A DNA stretch of 64,000 bases from Prostheceraeus crozeri (taxonomy: Eukaryota; Platyhelminthes; Polycladida; Euryleptidae): contig CAJQUW010006129.1 of NCBI GenBank assembly GCA_907163375.1, forward strand, positions 62,001 to 126,000, read 5' to 3'. Both the position numbers and the translations under genes were made by a program. Shown here in pieces: positions 48,596-59,689 of the stretch. The notes beneath the pieces were generated by a model that was given only the letters and a program-made list of their open reading frames with translations, was not told where the DNA came from and did not search any database. The first letter of the stretch is position 1. Each line of letters opens with the position of its first letter.

Positions 48596-48910
48596 TCAAT
48601 TGTGCGTAAGTGGAAAAGGCTTCCCATAAGCAACGTGTAGAATACATAACTCCAAGCAAGGTAATGAAAGAATACCATGATGTAACAGTGATGAAAACAT
48701 ATTCGTAAACTGATTTGGTTTAAAATTATAAGATAGCATATAGTCAACATCTTCACAGTTTGCGTGAATGATGATAGCATTACTCAAACGATGTATCATC
48801 TCTCTACAATCACTGGATGATAATAGTTTTTCCAACACAAGAATCCAATGCCTTGTATAATCATGCTTTCTCTTTTCAATGAGACGATGATACAGAGGTG
48901 TCATGGTCAT
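48596..48910 (-). CDS. hypothetical accessory protein
   Basis: 104 residues starting MTMTPLYHRLIEKRK, with helical content and no membrane segment. It overlaps another hydrophobic frame (48505-48780). No homologue seen in element A. Confidence 0.35.
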   Translation of the reverse strand: MTMTPLYHRLIEKRKHDYTRHWILVLEKLLSSSDCREMIHRLSNAIIIHANCEDVDYMLSYNFKPNQFTNMFSSLLHHGILSLPCLELCILHVAYGKPFPLTHN

Positions 48911-48948
48911 AGATGACTGTTTTAAATTCGACTAGGATTGCATCAACA

Positions 48949-49197
48949 TCATTTATATACATTGACTGCTGAAATTATTTCTTGATCACAGATGGGACAC
49001 AACATAGTTTCCAAAGGTACATAGCACGTAGAACACATAACAGAATGACAACATGGTAAAAAGAGAAGGAATCGCTCCCTTTTAAAACACTCAACGCAGT
49101 TCCGTTCACATAATAATTTAAACGTCTCTTCTTCTAATTTCTTTCTAAAGTCACTTTTATTGGTAGAGTTACTTGACAAATCAGTTGCAAATGTCAC
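48949..49197 (-). CDS. RING finger protein, IAP-like
   Basis: 82 residues; the C-terminal half is a C3HC4 RING: CVEC, CCHSVMC, C and CPIC with the spacing of IAP-family RINGs (F-L-P-C-x-H-x-V-x-C ... C-P-I-C). An N-terminal Ser/Lys/Glu helix precedes it. It shares a 4-bp overlap with the gene at 49194. Viral IAP-like RINGs act as ubiquitin ligases in apoptosis control; that role is inferred. Confidence 0.65.
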   Translation of the reverse strand: MTFATDLSSNSTNKSDFRKKLEEETFKLLCERNCVECFKRERFLLFLPCCHSVMCSTCYVPLETMLCPICDQEIISAVNVYK

Positions 49198-49460
49198 TTT
49201 TTTTCTTTTTCACTCCAGATCGCACCAATTTCACTATTTTCACTATCATTACATTGCAGCATGGAAAAATCCTCTATCCATCTTCGATCCAAATGATGAT
49301 TCATAGCATGCTCATCTAGATCCATTAGTCTTTCAACTAAAGCACCAGCTTTAATATTTTCATTTACATTTGTAACACTTTCTATAGCCTTCAACGAATA
49401 GCCAAGCTCTCTTGCTACAGACCATGAAGTTGGGAAACGAATGCAACTTTTCATCTTCAA
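49194..49460 (-). CDS. hypothetical accessory protein
   Basis: 88 residues, acidic and helical (LMDLDEHAMNHHLDRRW). It precedes the RING gene with a 4-bp overlap. It is the first gene inside the right arm. Unrecognised. Confidence 0.4.
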   Translation of the reverse strand: MKMKSCIRFPTSWSVARELGYSLKAIESVTNVNENIKAGALVERLMDLDEHAMNHHLDRRWIEDFSMLQCNDSENSEIGAIWSEKEKK

Positions 49461-49647
49461 ATAATTTCAAATGATCATGAGTGTCAGGAATGGACACTCA
49501 GTTGAATATGCTTGATATTACTTGTACACCTTTGACAGTATTGATGACTCTGTGTAATCTAATACTTTACTTTCACAAACATGAGTTGTAGTAAAAACTA
49601 TTTGACTACACTAACGCTTACATTTCATGACACTTGTGTTTCATAAA

Positions 49648-52226
49648 ACATCATGATCAAACTTTTCTAACTATACATCAACCTGTGCTGCAGTAAAACT
49701 TTTACAAACCATGATACACTTTCTGACGAAACTGACAAGAGCTTGTTCACTAGAAAAGAGAGAAGTCTGTGATGTGTTGCGTGTGGCGCATGAATGTCCT
49801 CCCGTTTCATCCCTTCATCAATTCGTCTCCGTGATAGAGACAAGCAGAACTGATGGTTCATTCTCGCATGGTTGGCCAACTGTCGGGAGACAAGTGCAAT
49901 GGAGATTTTATGAGGTAACCTGTGGCAGATAGCTAAATGTCGCCCTGGCGGTCAGAGTACAACGGTGAGACGAAAGGCAACCACTTGGAAACATGACGCA
50001 GAGAGGTTTCACAAGGATTACCATTGCCCACGTCCCGTGCAGTACTCATCGCTACGGACTTCACCACTGTCTCAAAAGAACGCCCACCCACAGGAAGTAT
50101 CACACCGAAAATCTCCGTGACTTGCACCGTCCATGACTTGATCGCCAGACATGAAAACCTGTAGAGTTGGTATGAGGTTGGCAGACTTTGATCAGCTTGA
50201 TAGCAAGCCGTAGAGAGCTTGATTCACCAGCGTTTTGCAATGGAGATGTTTAGAGGCCACCCATGACAAGATAGCTAAGACTCAACCGATTGGCGTTCAA
50301 AGTGCTACGTTGAGAACTGTGTCAAATGCCCAACATGAGACATGAGTTGCCCCAGCGGTTTCGGTTTAAAATATGACACACTCCCTTGCCACACTTATCA
50401 CTACGGCATCGTCCGCCGTCCCGAAGGAACACCCTGTCAGTGGAATATTACAGCAAAACTCTGTGTCTTGCTCACTTTCAGTGAAAAGCTGCTTATATCA
50501 TGAAAAGACTGGCTCAGACATCATTAAAAATCCTTTCATTGACTTCAGCAGGGTCGAAAACCCCAGAAAACCTCCAAAACTAGTGAATTTAAATTTTTGA
50601 ACTTTTTAGCACTACTTATGAAATTTTATAAGTATCTATTAATATATATATTCTATAATTATATATTTAAAAGTACTATCACTTAGAGCAGGTCAATAGC
50701 AACCGAATCTTTTTTGAATCAAGTCAAACGGACTTGTAGAAGCAAAGTTACAAGCCTTTAAAGTTTTGGAGTCTTTTATGGCCTGGAGACGAAGGCCATC
50801 TCCTGGCGAACCTCTAAGTCTGACGCCTTAGCTGACTTCAGCAATGAAATTTTCTAAGTCGGTTTCTGACAGAAACCCGGAATTTGGAATGTCCGAAGCT
50901 ATCATCGGAGCTCGGAGAGACGACCTACCTTTGACAATCGCTCTCCTCTAAATGAAAAGTCTCCGTCGGTTCCCGCTTATATAGTGTGTGGCGATCAGCT
51001 GATGATGTAATACCCATCATCCAAACACTAAAAACCCGTCTATCTCCGGTTCTAGTGCTCCGATGGAGCTAGAAATTCGCCAATTTCAAATAGAATTTGA
51101 CGCTGAATCCGAATCTGCCCTCCATTTTCCCATCCGATGCTTCGTTTTGGCTCTACAGCCCACAGTCATCGCAAAAATTCTAACTCGTTTTTCGGAATAA
51201 TGATGAAAAATTTTTTCTCTCCGATGACTTCCAAATTTACCATGCCGAAGCAGAATTTGACGCTGATTGCAAATCTGGTCTCTGTTTTCCCGTCCGAGGC
51301 TTGCTTCACCCGCTAGAGCGATTTTCATAAACATTCTAACTCTGTCGTTTTTCGCCAAGGTCCAAAATTTTCAATAACGTCTCACCTCTAAACGAAGGCA
51401 GATACGAACAAGCCATGTTTTCCACTGAATTTGTCTCACTCCCAGCTTTCCAACGAGCTATGGCACGACTTTCTACGATGTCTACAACCAAAGTTAGAAG
51501 ATCACTGCCGAGGGGGGGGGGAGGTCAGAACTTTTTCTCTCCGATTGAGTTGGGATGAAGTTCCTAGACCCAACTTTGACCAAAACGTCCGAATTTGCAC
51601 TCCGTTTTCCCATCCGAGACCTCCTTCTTCCCGAAAAACGACTTTTCTCATCCCAAAACCACCAAAACCTGACTTTTCCAACTCTGACGGTTTCCTGCCA
51701 TTTTCCTCCCTAAACCCAGGAAAATTAGTCCAAACTGAGCTTTCCACTGCATTTTTCTCACTCTTAGCTTTCAAATGAGCTATTGCACGACTTTGTACGA
51801 TCTCTAACACCAAAGTTGGAAGATCGTTGCCGAGGGGGGGGGAGGTCTTCAAAACTTTTTCTCTCCAATGTCGCTGGAAACATCCTTCCTAACCCAAAAT
51901 TTCACGTAGAGCCCGAATCTGGCCTCCGTTTTCTCATCCGAGGTCTCCTTCATGTCGAAACAGGGACTTTCTCATCCCAAAACCACCAACACCCGCCCTT
52001 TCCTCACTCTATCCCTCACACATCACCTTCCTTCCCACCCCTTGCCTCAGCACTCCTCCTTCCTTCCTTCCTTCCAGAGGGGGGGACCAGTTTCTTCCTC
52101 TCGGACCCATCCTTCCATCACATCCTTGAGGCTCTCCCTCACCTTCCTTCCAGAGAGGGGGGCTGAGTCAGCATGATGACTCAGCATTTCACATTTTGGA
52201 ATTGAATTTGGCACGGGGTTACTACT
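49648..52226 (-). repeat. right terminal inverted arm of Polinton B
   Basis: Inverse of the left arm, about 2.58 kb. It lacks the tRNA array, the outer duplication and the minisatellite expansion, so it probably reflects the original arm. It contains poly-G tracts at about 51511, 51834, 52079 and 52155 and the inward TATATAAG at about 50976-50983 followed by CAAAG|GTAGGT. Confidence 0.88.
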
Positions 52227-52232
52227 AACATC
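52227..52232. repeat. 6-bp target duplication of Polinton B (right)
   Basis: AACATC, matching 32752-32757. Confidence 0.9.
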
Positions 52233-53343
52233 GAAGCATTTTGTTGCACCCACGATACTGCAGCAAATATGAACGCCACACTCCGCTTGACGAAACGTGT
52301 GAAATATGATATCGGATGCACAGCTCATCTTCTACAACTTGCAATCAAGGATTCCCTCAATGATTCAAGTGATAATTTAACTGAACTTATCGCGAAAGTT
52401 AAACATGCTGTGGCAAGTATAAAGAAATCAGAGACTTTGTCTCGCGAGCTGAGACAATGCCGGGGCCATCTTCTCCCAAATAAGAAAGCAACCGAATTAC
52501 AAAAAGCAACCGAAACACGTTGGAACTCCACTTATATCATGATTGATTCGTTCATTCAACTTTTTACCGCATATGATTTCATGATCAAGGCCAACACCAG
52601 TCTGAAGTCAAGCGATAAGAAGCTATTATCATTCTGCACGAACGAAATCGATCTTTTGAAAGAAATTCAACTTTTGTTGAGCGACCTTTTCCTGGCTACG
52701 GATGAGTGGCAAGCAAGCAAAAGTGTTTCGATTTCTCTCATTTATCCCATCTTATTTGCTGTTGTCAGTAAACTGAAATCTCACAAAGACTTATCTATGA
52801 GAGCGAGTCATTTACGCAATGCACTTGTCACGAATCTATCTATCCGGTTTTCTATGGACGATAATGAATTTCTCACTGATAAGTCTCTTCACATTCGAGC
52901 AACATTTCTGGATCCTCGATTCAAATCACTCGACTTCTTGCCTCAAGATATGAAGAAGAAAGTAAAACAAAGCATTTGGGAACAAGCGGATTCCTCCGAA
53001 CTGAAGTGCCCGCCAACTAAAGCATGTGAGAAACGAAGTCGATTATGGAAGTCTTTTGGAAAGTACTCCTTTAATAAATGTCAAACAGACAAATTTGCAA
53101 GAAATTCAGAATTACGAGATGTGCGTTACTGACATAGATGTTGATCCATTGGAATGGTGGAAAATACATGGGTTATCTTTTCCAAAACTTCAAAAACTTG
53201 CCAAGCAGTATCTTACCGTTCAAGCTACATCTGCAAGCAGTGAACGTTTGTTTTCAGCGTTTGGTAATATCTTTGACAAGAAACGAATGCGTCTTCAAAA
53301 GAAAACCGCAAGTGCCATATTATTTTTACACTACAATTCATAA
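52227..53343 (+). pseudogene. hAT transposase, C-terminal part
   Basis: Continues the frame of 32038-32757 directly after the duplicated AACATC. Motifs: HDTAANMNA, GCTAHLLQLAI (catalytic core), TRWNSTY, then after a frameshift near 53030-53110 the hAT dimerisation domain (PLEWWKIHG..FPKLQKLA, SASSERLFSAFGNI, LFLHY). Stop at 53341-53343. Confidence 0.88.
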
Positions 53344-53832
53344 CTCATTGTTGAAATCATTCACCGAACTTACATGGAAATCAGTATATGGTAGATACCA
53401 TGCGGCATGTGTAATTCCTTTTTATTCGATGACGTAGTTTTATTCATCAGAATTTATAGATATTGACCGAAACTTATTTTTTTGTGCGAGTGATATAGTA
53501 TAGAGCAGAGAAAAAATAATACCAACAAACTACATGGATAAGATACTGAATACTAAATTGTGGAACTTGATTATCTTACATAGGCTATGTATTGTCTGAA
53601 GCAGTTTCTGTGGGCACTAATTTAGACTTGCGGATTTCTTGCTCTATAGGGCCTACTAGCAATAAGAAAACGTGCCTATAAAATCTTGTGAAAGTGTCAA
53701 TGAAATAGCTTGCATTTTTAGTTACAATTTTTAATAGGTTGATTAACCGCGGTTAATTTTTTCTTAACCGATTAACCGCGGTTAATTTTTTCTTAGCCGG
53801 TTAATTTATAAGATTAACCGCGTCATTCCCTG

Positions 53833-53840
53833 AAGCGAGG
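53833..53840. repeat. 8-bp target duplication of the hAT element (right)
   Basis: AAGCGAGG, matching 31434-31441. Confidence 0.9.
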
Positions 53841-54002
53841 GGAAATCAGGAACTAGTGGGAGAAAATATCGCAAGGAATCTTTACGAGTTCGTTCTTTAT
53901 TGCATGAACGGTTTCGGCATCTGTTGCAGTCCAGTTCCAAGAGAAAGATTGTCGATATCACAATTTGTTTCTTTCACATTCAGGTCTAACCTTAGTTAGT
54001 GA

Positions 54003-54873
54003 AACAAGGGATAGGATTGAAAGAAAATACCAAACAGCGAAATGGCGATGTGGGGTTTGTGGTACTGGAGTCGGAAGCAGCTCCATTCGGTGTACTTCCT
54101 GTGCGAAGTGGGTGCATGCGAGATGCAGCCCAAGTGAAGGGAGACCTGAACGGAGCTACCAACTTCGTTTGCCGAGCATGCGCATCAGGGCCAAACATGA
54201 ATGTCGAATCGACTGCGGAGTGTGGTTCGACATGGAAGGAGCTCGCCTTGAGTGTGTGGACAGTTTCTCCTATCTTGTGGACGTTTTCGATCGCTCTCTG
54301 GAAGTGTTGAGTCGGTAGTTGTGTCGAGAACAAGATGTGGATTGTGTAAATTCCATGAGCTGCAATCCTTCTTGACGTCCAAAGGGCAATCTTTAAGAAC
54401 CAAGGGTCGTGTGTATGGAGCCTCTGTGCGACAAGCTATACTTTATAGTTGCGAGTCATGGACGCTGCTTTCATCCCATGAGAAGATGCTTGAGTGTGTA
54501 GAGATGCGAATGCTGAGGTGGATGTGTGGTGTCAGACTATCGAATAGGAAATCGAAAGCAATATCGACATCATTCGGAAAGCAATGGGTCTTCAGAACAT
54601 CACAGACGCCGCGAGAAGCCAAAGACTACGTTGTTTTGGCCACGTGGTAAGAAGGGATGAGACAGAGTGGATCAGAAAACTTATGTAGTAAGTAGATGGT
54701 AAAAGAGGAGCAGGAAGACAAAAGAAGACCTGGAAGCAAGTGGTGAAAGATGACTTCAAGCGTGTTGGAGCCCAGGAAGCGGACGCCCGTTATCGACCGA
54801 AACGGAAGTCCATAATCAAGCAGCAAACGTCTAACCCAGCATCTTCTGGAGTCAAAGGACGCAAAGAGGGATG
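54003..54873 (+). mobile_element. LINE fragment, C-terminal part, degenerate
   Basis: Pieces in several frames: a zinc-finger-like CGVCGTG..CTSCAKWVHARC, LECVDSFSYL, VYGASVRQAILYSCESWTL, MRMLRWMCGV and CFGHVVRRDE. These are typical of the end of a LINE reverse transcriptase protein. Multiple stops and shifts; inactive. Confidence 0.65.
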
Positions 54874-55501
54874 AGTGATTGAGTGAGTGAGCGAGTTTTA
54901 TAGCAATGTGGTAAGAATCATTCTGAATTTCACGTCTCAGATGAGTTTCAAGTCTAGAGCGAGATAGGTTATACAACGCCTTCACGCATTAAGAAATGCG
55001 CACATTACTGCTCGTCATGTATTGAATGTAGAAGGGCAAATGAAATAAAAAATGAAATAATGAAATTCATGAAATAAATTCATAAAAACTTCATGAAATA
55101 ATCATTCGTCTTCTCTCCAACCAAACAGCAAATACAATGATGCTTATTTTCATTTTTTGAACTCAATATGGACCTATTCGAAGTAAATGAACTTTGCGCC
55201 TTATTGATATGATTGCAATGGCCGGTAGGTCTGGCCGGCATGTAGGTCTGTGTTAAGTCATGTATTGACAAATGCAATTGTATATTTATAATGTGAAGAT
55301 TGCGCATTCAGGTCAAGGAAGCTTCGAGAAAGTATTCGTAGCTATTCAGGCTTAAGTTAGCTTAGACCCCATTACCACTGGCTTGTCCTTCAATTGGCTC
55401 ATGGTTGTAGCAAACGTAGGCCATTGGACACACTGCTTCTTGTTATATATAAAATATATAAGATTACATTAGTCAACCTTACAATTGATTAGCCAGAAAA
55501 G

Positions 55502-55681
55502 ATGCGATTTAAAATTTTGTGTGCCTCTGCTCAACTGACCGTTGGGCTGCTCATGCTTTCATTGGATAACTCGAAATATAAGTCTGATGAAGATCCAAGC
55601 TACAATGCGACTAAACCGGCGAAATATGATCTACCAAAGTTGAAAATATTTAGATGTAGCTTTCTGAATGGCTTTGGATAA
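55502..55681 (+). other. 59-codon open frame with signal-peptide-like start
   Basis: MRFKILCASAQLTVGLLMLSL looks like a signal peptide; the rest is polar and ends in NGFG before the stop. The DNA also resembles a PLE terminal repeat (CTGATGAAGATCC..CGGCGAAATATGATC), so the coding reading may be accidental. Confidence 0.2.
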
Positions 55682-55968
55682 TCAATCGTTATTTAAATCC
55701 TTAGCAAAGGTAAAAATCGGCTTTCCTAGAATTAATCAACGTGCCGCTCCTTACTTCAATTTTGTCTCAATTTTTCATTTCGGTTGAAAGTCATGCTTAC
55801 CGCAATTTTCCATATACAAGTATTATTTGACAGGGTTCAACGCAAAGCTGGCGAAGACTTTAGGTTTGTTCTTTGCTTGACGTATCAGCAAGTCATTAAG
55901 TCTGCATTTTTGTCTTTCTGAAGTGGCAACCCTGCATGTACGGCAACACTGCTGCTACATTTATTCGC

Positions 55969-56004
55969 CTGACGATGGCCGTCTGGGACGCCCGAAAGGT
56001 ATTG
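55969..56004 (+). ncRNA. hammerhead-like remnant of a PLE terminal repeat
   Basis: CTGACGA, GGCC..GCC and GAAAG in hammerhead order, as in PLE ends; helix III is not convincing. No RT next to it. Confidence 0.35.
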
Positions 56005-57117
56005 TGATCAAGATTAAAATAAAAATGAGAAGTGACGATTTGTGGCTCCCCGTGATGAACATTATCAATGATGCAAGCTCTCTATTTCCTGAAACTTTAA
56101 TATTGTACGTATACTAAACATTGTTTTTGTGCGTTAATAAATTTCATTTGTGTCACTCTTTTTTCCATAATTTCTTGTGATTATCTTTGAGGCTATCTCT
56201 CGTCTTTAGTCGATAAAATTTAAATTGATTATTAGTTTTGATTTATTTTTCCTTTCTCCTTAAAAGATGGGTCAGCCTGCCTTTTATAAGTGCTATGCAT
56301 CTTACTCCGTACTAGTTTATGCATCTCTATGTTTTAGGCATTATTTGCATTCAAGCGCATTAGACTTGAAATAATCTAAATTATCACAGGATTTTCTACT
56401 GTATTCGTTCAAGCTTGTGTTCTTCCGCTTCCTTAATTCTTCGATTTTTTCAACTATGTCGTGTTCCATTGTGAAACAGTCTGAAAGTATAACATGACAG
56501 TACTATCTTTTCATGCAGAAAAGGATGACATTTCATTTGTAATAATTATTCCTATGCTCTAGGCATCGAAATGTAAATTCAGAATCTGGTAATTTTCTTA
56601 AAACATTTGGCAAGAAAAAGCTGAGGGTGCGATATTTTTTGATGAACAGTGTATTTAAGATATAATAAATTTTCTTCGAAAATATATTTATTCGTACTTT
56701 TTCTGGCTTTTTACACTCTGAGTATGACAATGTCATAAATGTCTATAAATATCTAATCTGATAGTAGTTTTGATAACATCACTATTTGTATGAATGAACC
56801 ACAGAAAAGAATTATTTGCTGCTTGTTTTATTTTCTCTCTATTCGAATCTCATGAATGAATTTTAATGGAACATTGCCTGCGATAATCATTGCGTCTTGT
56901 GCTGGAGCGAAAAGTTTTTCTGCTGATTTACTGTTTCCTATCTCAGAATGAAGAGGATTAAAATGCGAAATCTTTTGTTGCGTGCAATTCGCATTATAAC
57001 TGAAATAAATCTGCAACTACCGAGTTGGACGTGCAATATCATAACAATTGGGTTAATATATTCTTCTACATTTCAATTTAGGTCACACTACGTTGAGATT
57101 ATCTTCTCCATTTACAG

Positions 57118-57488
57118 AGGTCTGCTAACTCTCCAGTCGAAATCTCATGACAGTCCTGCCGCTCATCTCGTGGATGTTCTTTTCAACACCGCTCCACCAG
57201 CTGTTTCACCACCACTACCAACTCTCGCATTTTTTAATGACAATCTGGATGAATCCCAGCGTGAGGCCGTAGCTTTTGCTTTATCTCGTCCCGACGTGGC
57301 GGTCATTCATGGCCCTCCAGGCACTGGAAAAACAACCACTATAATCGAATTGATTCTTCAAGCTCTGCTACCACGACACGGTCACAGGAAAATGCGGATC
57401 CTAGCTTGTGCACCGTCCAATGTGGCTGTAGACAACATTGTTGAAAGATTGGCGACTGCCCAACCGCAGCCAAGAATAGTTAGACTCG
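57118..57488 (+). CDS. IGHMBP2: IGHMBP2-like helicase, RecA1 exon with Walker A
   Basis: Acceptor TTTACAG, donor GTGGGT at 57489. Encodes LDESQREAVAFAL (Q motif region), HGPPGTGKTT (Walker A at 57308-57337) and CAPSNVAVDNIVERL (motif Ia), in the order of SF1/Upf1-like helicases and closest to IGHMBP2. 371 nt; phases agree with both neighbours. Confidence 0.9.
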
Positions 57489-57546
57489 GTGGGTGGTCTG
57501 AGTATATCACTGTCTTAGAAAAGTCTCACTTCATTGAAATTTTCAG
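57489..57546 (+). other. 58-bp IGHMBP2 intron
   Basis: GTGGGT ... ATTTTCAG. Splicing it joins RLG to HAAR, as in the human protein (RLGHPAR). Confidence 0.85.
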
Positions 57547-57878
57547 GTCATGCCGCACGTGTGATGCCACACATACAAAAGTTCTCATTGGAAGCTCGAT
57601 TGGCGAGCAGCGATAGCTGGCAACTTGTTCAAGATATTCAGAAGGAGATGGACATTGTCAGACAGCGAATGGCGGCAATGAAAGGAAAGGAGAGTACTTT
57701 CAAGTGGCGACAAGAACTGACCGAGTTAAGAAAAGAGTTGAGACAGAGAGAAGCGAAGGCGCTTCAAGAAATATATGAGCGTGCTGAAGTAGTTCTCTCA
57801 ACACTAACAGGATTGCACGAGGACAAAACATTGGCGAAAGTTCAGTTTGATTTAGTTGTTGTAGATGAATGTTCCCAG
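57547..57878 (+). CDS. IGHMBP2: IGHMBP2-like helicase exon ending in motif II
   Basis: Contains the helical insertion (domain 1B/1C stalk region: TFKWRQELTELRKELRQRE) and ends with VVVDECSQ (DEAG-type Walker B). Donor GTAATG follows. 332 nt, ending in phase 0. Confidence 0.9.
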
Positions 57879-58001
57879 GTAATGCTCTTATGATCATACA
57901 TATATTATATGCATAAAATTATTTGATGATATTATTGCTGGATAATAATTCTAAAGTTTCACATTGTAAGTACATGTACCAGGAATGTAATTGTTCCACA
58001 G

Positions 58002-58285
58002 TCTGTAGAAGCGGCTTGTTGGTTGGCGCTATTACGTGCTCCTCGTTGTGTTCTGGCTGGCGATCATCTTCAGCTTCCTCCAACAGTGCTTTCAAAAAAA
58101 GCGTGTCAAGAAGGTCTCGAACTGAGTCTGATGGAACGTGTTCTTCAACTCTATCCAGGTGATCAGGTGACTAGAATGCTCACAACTCAATACAGAATGC
58201 ACTCAGATATCATGGGATGGTCTGCGCAGCAGTTTTATGAAGGAAAGCTCAAAGCTCATCCATCTGTCTCCAATCATGAACTGGG
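58002..58285 (+). CDS. IGHMBP2: IGHMBP2-like helicase exon with motif III
   Basis: Starts after TTCCACAG. Encodes AGDHLQLPP (motif III) and TQYRMHSDIM (motif IV region), then donor GTAATT at 58286. The remaining RecA2, R3H and AN1 zinc-finger parts must lie beyond the window or were not found in 58.3-64 kb. Confidence 0.88.
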
Positions 58286-58430
58286 GTAATTAACATACTG
58301 TTTCAAATTATACTGTATCATGTGACATGTATGTTTCACTCCGTTGCCGCTGTAATGAATTTTGTCTTTATCCCCAATTTCATCTATGATAGACATAAGA
58401 ATGCCCAAATTAGTGTTTCGACCATCTGAA

Positions 58431-58977
58431 GTGGCCATCATCAGAATTGTGGCTAGTCATAGGCATTTACTGAGCTATACAAAATTCAAAATGCATAGAT
58501 AATTGACTGCAGCACTTAATAATTGGTTTCTAAAAGTCTTATGGAATGAAATCGAAATCACATCCGCTCAAATCACTTACACGTATACTAAATAATGAGA
58601 GATATTTTCACAGATGAACTAATCAAGTAGCTTAGGGGAGACATAGGCAACAACAGCACCGCGACAATAACATCTGACTCTCAAATCTCCGACTTTTAAA
58701 ACAGTACCCAAACAGATGCAATCGTTTAATTTATGAAATCTTATTCATTGAACTCCGCTCTCAGTTAGACCTAAGTTACTTGATTAATTCATCTGTATAG
58801 ATATCTCTTGTCTGTAAGTACAAGGTATATATTTATTTAGTGTAAGTGATTTCGATTTCATTCCGCAAGAGTTTTAGAAATATATTGTTGAATGCTGTAG
58901 TCAATAATCTATGTAATTTGAATTTTGTGTAGCTTAGTAAATGCCAGCTATTTAGTATAATTTTGATGATGGCCACA
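58431..58977. repeat. fold-back element
   Basis: Arms of roughly 210 bp (58431-58640 and 58766-58977) are diverged inverse copies (GTGGCCATCATCA ... TGATGATGGCCAC; AAATCGAAATCAC and inverse). No ORF. It may be a MITE or the remains of two inverted insertions. Confidence 0.7.
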
Positions 58978-59340
58978 TCAGATGCTCGAAATACTAATTC
59001 GGCAGTTAAATTTCTCAAGAAATTTGATTGCGTAAGTTAAAACACTTTGCTTCTTCTCTGTGTGAACATACAACAAGTGGTGAAATGATTGTACACGAAT
59101 GACTAAAACTTAAATGTTTAAAACTTACAACTACGTCAAGATCATGCCATAGGTAAAGACAATAGGTTAATTAGATCAATAAGCTAAGCAACAGGCTATA
59201 AAAGAGCAAAAGATAAAATCACAGGTGCTACTTATAAAGTCACTACACACGACTGAATGAACCAAAGTTGTCGTAAAGTCCTCTAAAACACTCCTTCCGA
59301 TGAATTGAGGTTTAACCTATGAATATCGTCATCTATAAGG

Positions 59341-59560
59341 TTGATCTGCACTTCCAGAAAATGATCAGAAGGCTGCTCTCTTGTGAATTCTATGGCTGCA
59401 TGTAGGTTATTTCAACATTCGAAGAATTCAAAAATGTTGGAGTTATCGTCAGCAACAATAAAGGTGTCATCTATGTACCGACAATAAAATTTTAATCTTT
59501 CACAATCAAAGTTGTTGAATAACTTTTCTCCATGTATCCCATAAATATCCACAGCCTTTT
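59341..59560 (-). mobile_element. Penelope-like RT fragment, inverted copy
   Basis: On the - strand the RT YIDD region (CRYIDDTFIVA) is readable with stops; it is a diverged inverse copy of 60650-60830. Confidence 0.7.
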
Positions 59561-59689
59561 ACGTGACCCCAAGAAATTTCAGAAATTGGAATATGAGGTG
59601 GACTGGAATGATAATATGTTCACGCAAGAATCGGGAGTGTTATTGATTAACTGGTAGTAGAGGCCCAATCACCTCCAACCACTGAAGAC

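Larger units (their letters stand above)
32758..52226. mobile_element. Polinton/Maverick element B, complete
   Basis: Begins AGTAGTAACCCCGTGCC and ends with the inverse ..GGGGTTACTACT, flanked by AACATC duplications. Total 19469 bp, about 17.45 kb without the tRNA array in its left arm. Long inverted arms (about 32758-37660 and 49648-52226) enclose a 12-kb core with capsid, protease, integrase, ATPase and accessory genes, mostly on the - strand. No DNA polymerase gene was recognised. Confidence 0.93.
31442..53832 (+). mobile_element. hAT transposon split by Polinton B
   Basis: Termini CAGGGAATGACGCGG and its inverse (right end 53832) flanked by perfect 8-bp duplications AAGCGAGG, the hallmark of hAT elements. 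Subterminal palindromes TTAACCGGTTAA and TTAACCGCGGTTAA are repeated at both ends. The transposase gene is interrupted in frame by Polinton B; without it the element would be about 2.9 kb. It is inactive because of a stop, a frameshift and the insertion. Confidence 0.92.
29724..57117 (+). other. 27.4-kb IGHMBP2 intron filled by nested transposons
   Basis: Donor GTGAGT at 29724, acceptor TTTACAG ending at 57117. It contains a Tc1 remnant, a hAT transposon split by Polinton B, a LINE fragment and PLE debris. 29730-30470, 30850-31430, 54990-55500 and 56120-57110 hold nothing I can assign. Confidence 0.8.

Noticed and set aside
56948-57117. In-frame extension upstream of the Walker A exon
   Set aside because: Codons before 57118 do not resemble IGHMBP2, and a good acceptor at 57117 matches the phase of the 29516-29723 exon.
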